Source: Bacteroidota bacterium (GTDB lineage Bacteria > Bacteroidota > Bacteroidia > Chitinophagales > Chitinophagaceae). From it: DNA of 64,000 bases. Below the pieces are notes generated by a model. The model saw nothing but the letters and a program-made list of their open reading frames with translations, made no database searches and had not been told where the DNA came from. Of this stretch, positions 17,321 through 26,818 are shown in pieces. The stretch is taken from assembly GCA_028875875.1 (NCBI GenBank), contig JAGWUV010000006.1:42209-106208 (forward strand), written 5' to 3'. The number at the start of each line of letters is the position of its first letter. Positions within the stretch are counted from its first letter, which is position 1. The translations under genes were made by a program, and so were the position numbers.

Positions 17321-19516
17321 ATGAAGATGAAGAAATTATACTCAGTTTTTATTTGTTGTGCTTTTTACTGGAATGCGATCGGACAATCTGAAATTCCTAT
17401 GCCCGCTATTCCGCAAATGCGGCAGCTTTTTCATGAAAAAATTGACCAGTCTCAAAATGCTATTCTTTCCATGTTGGGGAAAAATGGTGTTTTGAGAGTA
17501 AGCGATGATATAGATGTAAACCTGCAAATAACACAAATGCTCAAAGTACGTGTAAATAACCTGCAGGCTTCTATTGAAAGAGATAGTACGATTAGTGAGA
17601 ATGATAAATACATTTGGTTAAGAAGTGTGAATGATCTGCTGAGCGATTTTATAACTGCTTATAAAAAGCAGGAAATAAAGGGGTTAGATCTGGGTGATCT
17701 ATTAGAAGCCTACGAGCAGGCAATGCAGGCAGAGTTGAAACATCAATCTATTGCATCTATTGTTGAGGCTCATGGTTTAGATGTAGGAAACGTATTACTT
17801 TCAAACAGTGTGTTTCAAAAAAATAATGGATTGCACCAGGCAAACGATTTGTTGGTTTTAAAAACCTGTGAGCGGTATCCAGAAAAAATATTGCCCATTC
17901 TTTCCCAGCACATTAATAACCCATTTGTAGATAGTCTTGTTACTGCCGTAGCGCATCGTAATCCCGAGGACGTATATAACTATGCAGGTGCCGGCAATGT
18001 ATTCAGTTATCGTATCGCAGCTATTAAAGATCCCCTGGTAAGAAGTATTTGCAAAATGGCGGCAACCTCTTCCGGAAGATTTTATTTCCCTTTTTTAGAT
18101 GAAATCTATCACAATAAAATCAGTATCGATTCTATTGCAAAAATCAGGGATGATGATGATGCATATTACAGGCTGCTTGTAAAAACAGAAATAGAATATG
18201 CCGGGAGGCGAAGAAGAGGTGATACGCCTTATGTAATGAATGTACTCACAGAAAAACTTCAGTCAAAAGCAGTAGAAGTATATATCAACGAGATCAATGC
18301 CCTTCATGATGAAAAATCAGAAGCGGTTCGTTTCAGAAGGATAGAAAACCTAACGCCACAGGAACTTTATTATTTATGCGTATTGGGCGAAGAAGATATT
18401 TACACAAGCAGCTACATGGGTGTGTATGCAAGGATATTTCAGCGTATGAAAGTGCAGCGCTCCGATAGTTTGCTGGAAATGGTGAATTATGATTTTTATA
18501 AAAAATTCATCCGAATGGCCGCTGCATACAATGAACTGGATGATTTTTTAAAGAAAATGGATACACAAAAATCGGAGCAGGTAATGAAAAGTTTCGTGGA
18601 TGGGCTTGATACAAAAAATTCTCTGGAAGATGCAGTGGACGTAGCCGATTCTTATGCCAGTATAAACAATCCCGAACTAAAAAAATTAATGATTAATGAA
18701 GTGCGGGTGAACCTGGCGAAATGCAACAGGGAAGATAACCGCCGGGGACAAACGATTTATGGATTACTGAATACTATTTTCGATTCGAAAGAGGAGCAAG
18801 GAGGTGCTAAAGATGCTTCTGCGTCATTAGGTATATCAACAGTTTACCGTATGCCGATAGCAGAGCTGAAAGATGCTTCCGGTAAGATCATCATTCAGCA
18901 ATTTTTTTATGGAGATAAAGACGGTAAGAATGTGTTTAATTCATTTTTAGCCGCTTTCAGTAATGCCTATTGGAAAACAATCGTAAAGCCTGAGTGGGTG
19001 GAGGTTCGTTCAACAAGAGGAGTACCCATAGTTATCTATGCCAATAAGCCTTTGGATGAAACGAAAGATTTAGATGCCCATGCACAGGCCCATCTGGCAG
19101 AATATTTGGATTCTCTCAATATTCGCCCTACTGTGGTTATTCATCGTGGGCATAGTTATTATGTAAAATCAACCATCAGTCAATTGGTACCTTCTGCCAA
19201 AGTAATACTCCTGGGTAGTTGTGGCGGTTATCATAGTTTGAATGATGTGCTGAATATTTGTCCTGGTGCACATATCATTGCTTCCAAACAAGTGGGTACC
19301 GGGGTTGTGAACATTACATTGATTGATATGATCACCGAAACCCTGCGTTCGGGTAAAGACCTCGATTGGCCATTACTTTGGAAATCATTGCAGCCCCGTT
19401 TCAGCGGAGACTATAAAGAGAAATTTGATGATTATGTTCCTCCGCATAAAAACCTGGGAGCCATCTTTATCATGGCTTATAACAAGGCTATGCTAACTTC
19501 AAAAAGTAAATCCTGA
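17321..19516 (+). CDS. Secreted protein of unknown function with caspase-fold-like C-terminal motifs
   Basis: This 731-residue protein has a signal peptide (MKMKKLYSVFICCAFYWNAIG). Most of it is helical, without a family I recognise. Near the C-terminus a hydrophobic strand ends in VVIHRGHSYY (H608, H611). After 23-26 residues another strand ends in VILLGSCGGY (C634). A strand-His-Gly...strand-Cys pair is the pattern of clan CD peptidases (caspase, clostripain, gingipain fold). The fold assignment is inference and the spacing is slightly short for the clan. The stop codon abuts the stop of the convergent next gene with no spacer. Confidence 0.75.
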   Translation: MKMKKLYSVFICCAFYWNAIGQSEIPMPAIPQMRQLFHEKIDQSQNAILSMLGKNGVLRVSDDIDVNLQITQMLKVRVNNLQASIERDSTISENDKYIWLRSVNDLLSDFITAYKKQEIKGLDLGDLLEAYEQAMQAELKHQSIASIVEAHGLDVGNVLLSNSVFQKNNGLHQANDLLVLKTCERYPEKILPILSQHINNPFVDSLVTAVAHRNPEDVYNYAGAGNVFSYRIAAIKDPLVRSICKMAATSSGRFYFPFLDEIYHNKISIDSIAKIRDDDDAYYRLLVKTEIEYAGRRRRGDTPYVMNVLTEKLQSKAVEVYINEINALHDEKSEAVRFRRIENLTPQELYYLCVLGEEDIYTSSYMGVYARIFQRMKVQRSDSLLEMVNYDFYKKFIRMAAAYNELDDFLKKMDTQKSEQVMKSFVDGLDTKNSLEDAVDVADSYASINNPELKKLMINEVRVNLAKCNREDNRRGQTIYGLLNTIFDSKEEQGGAKDASASLGISTVYRMPIAELKDASGKIIIQQFFYGDKDGKNVFNSFLAAFSNAYWKTIVKPEWVEVRSTRGVPIVIYANKPLDETKDLDAHAQAHLAEYLDSLNIRPTVVIHRGHSYYVKSTISQLVPSAKVILLGSCGGYHSLNDVLNICPGAHIIASKQVGTGVVNITLIDMITETLRSGKDLDWPLLWKSLQPRFSGDYKEKFDDYVPPHKNLGAIFIMAYNKAMLTSKSKS

Positions 19517-20158
19517 TCAGTTATTTAAAAAAGGGTTGTTTTCTTTTTCATAGCCAATTGTAGTAGTAGGCCCATGGCCCGGATATACAACTGTTTCATC
19601 TGGCAATACAAATAGTTTTTGCCGGATATTGCGAAGGAGTGTTGCATGATCACCGCCGGGCAGATCTGTTCTTCCAATACTATCCCTGAACAAAACATCG
19701 CCTCCAATAACAAATTGTTGACTACGGCAGTAAAAGCAAATGCTGCCGGGAGAATGCCCCGGTGCTTCTATAATTTCCAAAGCATCATTATCAAGATAAA
19801 CCGTATCTCCTTCTTTAAGAAAATGTAAGCGGCCAGTGTAGTTATCGAACGGTAAACCCCAGCGAGCACCAGATGCAGGGGCAACCTGCAAAACCTGTTC
19901 TTCGTTTGGATGAATATATGGTTCCAGGTTAAATTGTTCATGTATCCATTTATTACCAAACACGTGATCTAAATGGCAATGGGTATTTAAAAGTTGTACT
20001 GCTTGCAAACCGTTCAGTGAAAGAAAAGTTTGTAAGGTTTCTCTTTCTGCAGGAAAATAACATCCGGGGTCGATAATAATCGCTTTTCCCTGGTTGTTAT
20101 AAAGGATATACGTATTTTCCTGGATAGGGCTGAAAGTAAAAGATTTGATGTGTAACAT
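19517..20158 (-). CDS. MBL-fold metallo-hydrolase (glyoxalase II-like)
   Basis: This 213-residue metallo-beta-lactamase-fold protein has the metal motif THCHLDH (HxHxDH), a later His in EAPGHSPGSICF, Asp in GGDVLFRDSIGRTDLPGG and the final His in VYPGHGPTT. These are the ligands of the hydroxyacylglutathione-hydrolase-like group. Family members hydrolyse thioesters; the exact substrate is unknown. The ATG at 20158 is preferred to an upstream TTG. Its stop codon touches that of the convergent 731-residue gene, forming TGATCA. Confidence 0.88.
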   Translation of the reverse strand: MLHIKSFTFSPIQENTYILYNNQGKAIIIDPGCYFPAERETLQTFLSLNGLQAVQLLNTHCHLDHVFGNKWIHEQFNLEPYIHPNEEQVLQVAPASGARWGLPFDNYTGRLHFLKEGDTVYLDNDALEIIEAPGHSPGSICFYCRSQQFVIGGDVLFRDSIGRTDLPGGDHATLLRNIRQKLFVLPDETVVYPGHGPTTTIGYEKENNPFLNN

Positions 20159-20302
20159 GGCCTCTTTTTTAAACAATGATTTACGTTAATTACTTAATTT
20201 TAACAAGTATTGATAAGATGTAAATGAATTCAACTATAACTTCACTTTTTCGTTAAAGGAACATCTTTTCAAACTTCAAATATTTATAAATCCTCTGAGG
20301 AT

Positions 20303-23300
20303 ATGCAAATGAACAGAATTAATTATAAATGGCTGGTGGCGGTGATTGCTTTTTTACCTGTGCTGGCATTGGCTCAGGTAAATACGGTTGAGTTTGGAAA
20401 GAACAGGCTGCAGTTTAAAAAGTTCAAATGGAAATTCTATCAATCTCCTAATTTCAACACTTATGTATCCCAGGGTGGAACTGAACTGGGCAAATTTGTT
20501 GCGCAGGTTGCGGAAACAGAATTGCCGCCACTTGAATCATTTACTGAATATTCATTGCAGCGTCGGGCAAATATTGTGGTGTATACTACTTATGATGACT
20601 ATAAACAAAGCAATATTGGCTTAGGCATCGATTGGCAAAATGCAGGTGGATTAACCAAACTGGTGAACAATAAAATTGTAGTGTATTTTGATGGCAACCA
20701 TGAGCATTTAAAAAAACAGATCAAAGAAGGCATTGCCAAAGTACTTACAGATAACTTATTGTTTGGAGATGATATAGGTGAGTTTGCCAGCAATCAGGCT
20801 TTACTCGATTTACCTAAATGGTTGACCGATGGTTATATTTCATACGCTGCAGAAAACTGGAGCACACAGAAAGATGATGAGTTGAAGAGTGCTATGCTGA
20901 GTGGTGATTATAATAATTTTTACCAGTTTGCATTTGCAAAGCCTCTTCTGGCCGGGCATGGGTTTTGGTATTATATTGCCGAGAAGTATAAAAAAGAAAA
21001 TGTTACTTACTTTTTATACCTGGCCCGTATTTACAAAAATCTGAATAGCGCCGCTTTGAAAATCTGTAAAAAGAAATTTAAAGAAGTACTTGCTGATTTC
21101 ATGCAGTATGAGCAGGACAAGTATTTCAAAGATATTCGCCAGCGCCGCAATGCTCCCAAAGGCACTTTAAGTGTGAGTGAAGATGTAAGTAAGAATGATT
21201 ATTTCCGTTTCCAGGCTAACCCTAACCCACGTAATAATAACTATGCAGTTGTTGAGTTTAGCAAAGGTGTTTATAAGGTGAAGTATGTTGAAAATTTCTG
21301 GGACACGAAGATCCTTCTAAATAAAGGCGTAAAAACACGGCAGGGAGATATCAATCCCAATTATCCCATTCTGGCATGGGATGTAAAAGGAACAAGATTG
21401 CTGGTAATTTATTGGGAAGAAGGGAAAACGAAAATGTTTATTTACGATGCGATAGCGAAGTATAAGCGTTTTAAACAAAATATTGAAGGCTTCGATCAGA
21501 TCCTAGATGCCTCCTTTATGTTAGATGCGAATACTCTAGTGTTAAGTGCTGTAAAAAATGGCCATTCTGATATTTTCATTTATAAAATTGAAGAACAGAA
21601 AATAGAACAGGTTACCAATGATGTGTATGATGATTTGAACCCAACTTTCGTTTCTTTTCCTAACAGAAGTGGAATTTTATTTTCATCCAACCGGCCTTCA
21701 CCAACTGCGCCGGGCGGAGATACTGTTCTGCCCAGTAAATATAGGTTCAATATTTTCATGGTTGATATCCTGAATAAATCAGCCAACAAGCAGATCACGC
21801 AACTAACTAATCTTAAGTTTGGGAACGCTTCTTATCCTATGCAATACAATACCAATCACTTTACCTATGTATCCGACCAAAATGGTATTGCCAATAGGTG
21901 GGCGGGTTTTTTCTCTACTAAAAGGGCAGGGCTGGATACATTGTATTATGTTGGTGATGAACTGTTGCGTAATCCTTCTCCCAAAGAGTTAGATTCAACA
22001 TTAACGGCGTGGAGAAAGCAGGAAGCAGATAGTATCAGTTATTTCCAGGTGTTCCAGGATTCAACTTATACATTTCCTATAACCAACTACCAGAGTTCTT
22101 TATTGGAAACACGTATTGCCGGTAATAACGGACAGGTAAGTGAAACAAGGCAGGAAGGCGATGTTAAGTATCTGTATAAACTGAAAGTTAATGAAGATGC
22201 TTTAAACAAGCGAAATGTAAATGCTCGTCCAACAGAATACATGAAGAAGCTGATAGATCAGCAAAAAATGGTAGAAGGTAAAGCTACAGTATACAATAAA
22301 GTCATAAATGCTGATACCGTTAGAAAGAAGCAGGCAGATTTTTTTCAGAGCGAATTTGCCGGTGAAAAAGTGGATTCAGCTAAATTATTATCCGAACAAC
22401 AAGCGTTGCTTCCTGCTAAAAAAACAGGATGGCTTGAAAAAACAAAGTTATTCAATTACAGGATGAAGTTCAGTGCCGATTACGTGCTGGCCGGATTTAC
22501 AAATAATATCCTGGTAAACCGCTACCAGCCTTACGGAGGTGGTTATGGCCCTATTCAATTAAGTAATGGCAGTGATTTTAACTGGAGCTTCCGTACAGGT
22601 GTGAGCGACTTGTTTGAAGATATAAAATTTATTGGTGGCTATAGGTTTGGTACCACTTTCAAAGACAAAGATGTTTTCTTTTCTTTTCAGAATTATCGCA
22701 AACGTGTAGATTGGGGCTTTACATATTATCGTAGTACAGTTTCTAATTTCTTTCCGGCAGGTGGTTACGATAATATGTTATATACCAATTTGTATCAGGC
22801 AAACTTCTCTTATCCTTTTGATGAGATACGCAGTCTGAGAGCTACTATCGGGTACAGAACAGACAGAGGTGTGATTAAATCCCAAGACCCGCTTTCTTTG
22901 CAAACACCTGATACTCTTTCCAAATATTTTGTTGGAAGAATCGAATATGTGTATGATAATACTCTGAATCCCGCTCAAAACATTTGGAATGGCCTTCGCT
23001 GGAAAGTGTATATGGATTTCAGTAAGCCAGCCTCTGCGGGTAGTGGAAATAATATCACTTATGATTTGGGTTTTGATACCCGTAATTATGTAAAGATCTA
23101 CCGCAACTTTATCTGGGCAACACGTGCCGCTGGCGATTTTAGCTGGGGAACACAAAAGATCATTTATTATTTGGGAGGAACAGATGGTTGGATTTCTCCT
23201 AAGTTTAATGATATCAACAGGCCCGCACCGGATCAAACATATGCCTTCCAATCTTTAGCGTTGAATATGAGAGGATATCAGCAAAATGTAGCTAACGGTA

Positions 23301-23665
23301 ACAATGCAGTTGTGATCAACAGTGAACTGAGATTGCCTGTATTCACAACATTCTTTAACAGGCCTATCAATAATGCTTTTCTGAGGAATTTCCAATTAGT
23401 GCAGTTCTTTGATCTCGGTACTGCGTGGAATGGAAAATACAATGGTATCACAAGGCCATCGGAAGTGTATGGTTCCGCCAGTAGCAATAACCCTGTTGTA
23501 GTTAGGATAGATGCAGGTGGTTTAGGGCCTTTTGCGGGTGGTTATGGATTTGGGGCACGCAGCACATTACTTGGTTATTTTCTAAGAGGAGATTTAGCCT
23601 GGCCAATGAAAGGCATATTTAAGGGAAGCCCAATCTTTTATTTCTCTTTAGGATTAGATTTTTAA
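20303..23665 (+). CDS. Outer-membrane fusion: degenerate peptidase-like domain, TolB-like propeller, beta-barrel
   Basis: This 1120-residue protein has a signal peptide (ending LALAQ). Residues 25-275 resemble a zinc peptidase of the MA type, including LPKWLTDGYISYAAE, but the expected HExxH helix reads KEGIAKVL, so it should be inactive. Residues 320-590 hold TolB/WD40-like blades (SDIFIYKIEEQKIEQVT, ILFSSNRPSPT). From about 720 to the end, alternating aromatic strands (GGYRFGTTFKDKDVFF, LRNFQLVQFFDLGTAWNG) end in a terminal Phe, as in BamA/Omp85-like barrels. Such genes are often labelled TolB-like in Bacteroidota. The role is unknown, perhaps in envelope assembly or export. An intrinsic terminator follows. 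Confidence 0.8.
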   Translation: MQMNRINYKWLVAVIAFLPVLALAQVNTVEFGKNRLQFKKFKWKFYQSPNFNTYVSQGGTELGKFVAQVAETELPPLESFTEYSLQRRANIVVYTTYDDYKQSNIGLGIDWQNAGGLTKLVNNKIVVYFDGNHEHLKKQIKEGIAKVLTDNLLFGDDIGEFASNQALLDLPKWLTDGYISYAAENWSTQKDDELKSAMLSGDYNNFYQFAFAKPLLAGHGFWYYIAEKYKKENVTYFLYLARIYKNLNSAALKICKKKFKEVLADFMQYEQDKYFKDIRQRRNAPKGTLSVSEDVSKNDYFRFQANPNPRNNNYAVVEFSKGVYKVKYVENFWDTKILLNKGVKTRQGDINPNYPILAWDVKGTRLLVIYWEEGKTKMFIYDAIAKYKRFKQNIEGFDQILDASFMLDANTLVLSAVKNGHSDIFIYKIEEQKIEQVTNDVYDDLNPTFVSFPNRSGILFSSNRPSPTAPGGDTVLPSKYRFNIFMVDILNKSANKQITQLTNLKFGNASYPMQYNTNHFTYVSDQNGIANRWAGFFSTKRAGLDTLYYVGDELLRNPSPKELDSTLTAWRKQEADSISYFQVFQDSTYTFPITNYQSSLLETRIAGNNGQVSETRQEGDVKYLYKLKVNEDALNKRNVNARPTEYMKKLIDQQKMVEGKATVYNKVINADTVRKKQADFFQSEFAGEKVDSAKLLSEQQALLPAKKTGWLEKTKLFNYRMKFSADYVLAGFTNNILVNRYQPYGGGYGPIQLSNGSDFNWSFRTGVSDLFEDIKFIGGYRFGTTFKDKDVFFSFQNYRKRVDWGFTYYRSTVSNFFPAGGYDNMLYTNLYQANFSYPFDEIRSLRATIGYRTDRGVIKSQDPLSLQTPDTLSKYFVGRIEYVYDNTLNPAQNIWNGLRWKVYMDFSKPASAGSGNNITYDLGFDTRNYVKIYRNFIWATRAAGDFSWGTQKIIYYLGGTDGWISPKFNDINRPAPDQTYAFQSLALNMRGYQQNVANGNNAVVINSELRLPVFTTFFNRPINNAFLRNFQLVQFFDLGTAWNGKYNGITRPSEVYGSASSNNPVVVRIDAGGLGPFAGGYGFGARSTLLGYFLRGDLAWPMKGIFKGSPIFYFSLGLDF

Positions 23666-23694
23666 GCAAAAAAATAAAAGTTGCACATTTTATG

Positions 23695-23719
23695 AGCCCT
23701 GCATTTGCAGGGCTTTTTA
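23695..23719 (+). terminator. Terminator after the propeller-barrel gene
   Basis: A perfect 8-bp stem (AGCCCTGC / GCAGGGCT, loop ATTT) is followed by T5, 30 bases past the stop codon. Confidence 0.8.
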
Positions 23720-23740
23720 TATCTGGAACATGTAGTAAAG

Positions 23741-24100
23741 CTACCCTGTTATTTTCGGTATAAAAATCAGTAAACCAATCACCACACTTATTATGCTTGC
23801 CAGCAAAACGGCTCCTGCGGCTATATCTTTACAGATTTTAATAAAATCATTGTGAGTAGGATAACCTGCATCACAAAGGGCTTCTAATGCGCTATTGATC
23901 ATTTCTAAGCATAAAACGGACGCAATACACAAAAAAATGGCTATCCATTCAGCAATACTGATTTTCAAAATAAGTGCTACTAAAAGGGTAACTATTGCAA
24001 TGATAGCCTGAATCTTTGCATTTCGTTCATTTTGAAAAAAGTAACGAAGTCCGGCGAATGCATTGATCAGTGCCCTTCCGAAAGACTGCCTCTGCTTCAT
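23741..24100 (-). CDS. dgkA: Diacylglycerol kinase family membrane protein
   Basis: This 119-residue protein has three hydrophobic helices and the conserved catalytic stretch EMINSALEALCD, with an N-terminal FxxAxxGLRYFFQNERNAKIQ region. Both match the small prokaryotic DgkA/UndK family. The enzyme phosphorylates diacylglycerol or undecaprenol at the inner membrane. Bacteroidota members fall with the undecaprenol-kinase-like branch, so lipid specificity is uncertain. It is convergent to the preceding barrel gene. Confidence 0.9.
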   Translation of the reverse strand: MKQRQSFGRALINAFAGLRYFFQNERNAKIQAIIAIVTLLVALILKISIAEWIAIFLCIASVLCLEMINSALEALCDAGYPTHNDFIKICKDIAAGAVLLASIISVVIGLLIFIPKITG

Positions 24101-24245
24101 TTATTATAAATTTCCTTAAAGATAAATTGAAGAATGCTTAATAAAACTGGCTTTTAGGCCGCAGAGCGGCTTCTTCACAAAAAAATATAAAATATGCGGC
24201 AGCTTATCGGTATCCAAATGGTATCTGTTAATTTTGAAAATTAAT

Positions 24246-26747
24246 ATGAGCAGAGTGGCAAGCATCCGAAAGCAGTTATTTCTTTTATGGGTTGGAGTAT
24301 GCACAGCTTTAACGGCATCAGCACAAGTTAGTCTTATACATGGTGTGGTGAAGGACAAACAGAGTGATGAACCTATTCCTTTTGCCTCGGCGGTTTTCAA
24401 ACAAAGCGGCAGGGGCGCTCTAACTGATTCTGCCGGTCATTTCATTCTCTATGCAGGTTCATGGACAGCCCATGATACTTTACAAATTTTAACTGTTGGT
24501 TATAAACCCGTACTAATTCCCATTAGCTTTTTTAAAGATTCTGCAACTTTTGTTGTTAAGATGGAATTGCTTCCTCCCTCAACCGGTGTAACTGTAAAAG
24601 CAAAATATAACAGGGCATTATGGTTTTGGAGAAGAATTATTAAAAATAAACCTCAGCACGATCGTACTTACTGGGATAATTATTCTTATGAGATTTACAA
24701 TAAACTCGAAGTAGATCTTGAGAATATCAATACAAATAAGCTTGGCCAGAACAAGCTTTTAAAACCGCTGAATTTTGTATTCAATTATATAGATTCTACA
24801 TCTGAAGAAAAACCTTTTTTGCCTGCTTATCTCACAGAAACATTATCGGATTATTACCACGAAAAAAATCCCTCCCGTTCAAGAGAGATTATTAAAGCCA
24901 GCCGTACCAATGGCATAGATAATGAAAGCCTTATCAAGCAGTTGGGAGGTATGTACCAGAACGTAAACATCTACAGTAATTTTATTCCTGTTTTTGATAA
25001 GCAGTATGTGAGTCCGTTTAACGACCGGGCTGATAATTATTATAATTTTAAACTGCTCGACACCCAATATCTCAATAAAAAAAGATTGGTACATCTTCGT
25101 TTTACTCCCAAGCACAAGGGTGAAGATGTTTTTGAGGGAGATTGCTGGGTGCACGATACTACCTATGCTATTCAAAAAATTACACTTCGGCCTGCTATTG
25201 ATGCAAACATCAATTTTGTTACAGGGTTGAGTTTGATACAGGAATTTAAACAGGTAAAAGATTCTATTTGGTTCTTGTACAAGGATAAATTCGTAGTAGA
25301 TATCTCGCCGCTTGGGCAATCGAAACTATCACTAAAGGGGAGAAAAACAGCTACATATAAAAATGTGGTGTTAAACGATTCGTCGGTAATAAAAAAGTTG
25401 GATGAAGCAAAAACAGCTGAGCAGGTAGATATCATTCCCAATACTAAAGATCTGCCCGATTCATTTTGGGTGAAGAACAGGCACGAGGAATTGAGTAAGA
25501 GTGAAAAAACCGTGTATATATTACTGGATACTTTAGAGAAGAATACTACATATATCCACTACCGTAATGCGATTCAGTTCCTTACAACAGGAGTAAAAGA
25601 TCTTGGAAATTTCAGAATTGGTCCCTGGTATTATTGGATGAGTGGAAACCCATGGGAGGGGCAACGTTTGCGTTTCGATCTCTCCACTAATAAAGATTTT
25701 GATAAGCATTGGTATATGCATGGTTACATGGCCTATGGTACACTGGATAACGCTTTTAAAGGTAAAGCTGAAGTTAGGTATGAGTTTCAGCGGGATCCCT
25801 GGGGATATATCAACCTTTCTTATAAAAATGATCTGGATAATGGACAAATGTATCACGATCAATTAGGAACAGATAATGTGTTCGCAACTATTTTCAGAAG
25901 GCCTAATATACCTTTCAAATATCAAAAGTCTGAAGAGAAAAAACTTGAGTTCTACCAGGAAACCAATAAAGGTCTGGGTTTTGGATTAACTGTTAGCAGC
26001 AAACAATACCAGGCATTGATCAATCTTCCAGGGGCTGAATTATTCCCTGTTTCAAATGGAGGAGATCCTTTCAATAGTTTTGAAACGGCTTTTCGTGTAC
26101 GCTTCGCTTATCTTGAAAGAAATATTTATGAGAATTTCGATAGAACCAGCCTCGGCAGCGATTGGCCTATTGTTGAGTTAAAGTTTGCTCACGGTTGGCC
26201 GGGCGTTTTAAAAAGTAGTTATGAGTATAACAAAGTAGATGCTTCGGTTTCCGATTATTTAAAAATTCCTCCTTATGGAAGTATTTATTATAACTTATTT
26301 GCCGGCAAAATATTTGGTACGCTCCCCTACCAATTGCTGGAGATACATCCTGGAAACGAATTGTATTACTATAACCGGTATGCTTTTAACTTAATGAATC
26401 GTTATGAGTATATCAGCGATCGTTATGCAGGGTTTAATATTGAGCATAACATAGGAAATGGTTTGTTTCGTTTTATTCCTTTAACACGCAAATGGAAGTT
26501 CAGGCAATTTTGGAGTGCAAGAGGAGTGATCGGAGATCTAAGCGATGCGAATAAGCAAATGAACTTTGTAGGTAATTATCCATTCCATTCATTGAATGGC
26601 AACTGGTATACAGAAGTTGGAACCGGAGTAGATAATATTTTTAAATTCTTCAGGGTTGATTTTGTATGGCGTTTATCTCCACAACCCATGCCCAATGAGG
26701 CTGTAAATAAGTTTGGCGTATTTGCAAGCTTCAGAGTTGCATTTTAA
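24246..26747 (+). CDS. DUF5686 outer-membrane protein with carboxypeptidase-like regulatory domain
   Basis: This 833-residue protein has a signal peptide (cleaving after TASAQ). A CarboxypepD_reg-like beta-sandwich (about 25-115: HGVVKDKQSDEPIPFASAVF) is followed by a DUF5686 region. The latter has YSYEIYNKLEVDL, FRIGPWYYWMSGNPWEG, a series of amphipathic strands and the C-terminal FGVFASFRVAF. The end looks like an outer-membrane barrel. Function is unknown; DUF5686 proteins are common in Bacteroidota envelopes. The ATG at 24246 is chosen over a TTG four codons upstream. Confidence 0.85.
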   Translation: MSRVASIRKQLFLLWVGVCTALTASAQVSLIHGVVKDKQSDEPIPFASAVFKQSGRGALTDSAGHFILYAGSWTAHDTLQILTVGYKPVLIPISFFKDSATFVVKMELLPPSTGVTVKAKYNRALWFWRRIIKNKPQHDRTYWDNYSYEIYNKLEVDLENINTNKLGQNKLLKPLNFVFNYIDSTSEEKPFLPAYLTETLSDYYHEKNPSRSREIIKASRTNGIDNESLIKQLGGMYQNVNIYSNFIPVFDKQYVSPFNDRADNYYNFKLLDTQYLNKKRLVHLRFTPKHKGEDVFEGDCWVHDTTYAIQKITLRPAIDANINFVTGLSLIQEFKQVKDSIWFLYKDKFVVDISPLGQSKLSLKGRKTATYKNVVLNDSSVIKKLDEAKTAEQVDIIPNTKDLPDSFWVKNRHEELSKSEKTVYILLDTLEKNTTYIHYRNAIQFLTTGVKDLGNFRIGPWYYWMSGNPWEGQRLRFDLSTNKDFDKHWYMHGYMAYGTLDNAFKGKAEVRYEFQRDPWGYINLSYKNDLDNGQMYHDQLGTDNVFATIFRRPNIPFKYQKSEEKKLEFYQETNKGLGFGLTVSSKQYQALINLPGAELFPVSNGGDPFNSFETAFRVRFAYLERNIYENFDRTSLGSDWPIVELKFAHGWPGVLKSSYEYNKVDASVSDYLKIPPYGSIYYNLFAGKIFGTLPYQLLEIHPGNELYYYNRYAFNLMNRYEYISDRYAGFNIEHNIGNGLFRFIPLTRKWKFRQFWSARGVIGDLSDANKQMNFVGNYPFHSLNGNWYTEVGTGVDNIFKFFRVDFVWRLSPQPMPNEAVNKFGVFASFRVAF

Positions 26748-26775
26748 TTTTTTGATACCAACGGTATTGCATCTA

Positions 26776-26815
26776 TGAAGCATCTGTTGCGTCGCACTCT
26801 TGTACTGTATCGGGT
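26776..26815. repeat. Dispersed palindromic intergenic repeat, copy 1
   Basis: It contains GTTGCGTCGCAC (26786-26797), the reverse complement of the core seen at 34993 and 55662, directly followed by TCTTGTACTG. It lies between the convergent DUF5686 and HD-domain genes. Confidence 0.6.
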
Positions 26816-26818
26816 ACT

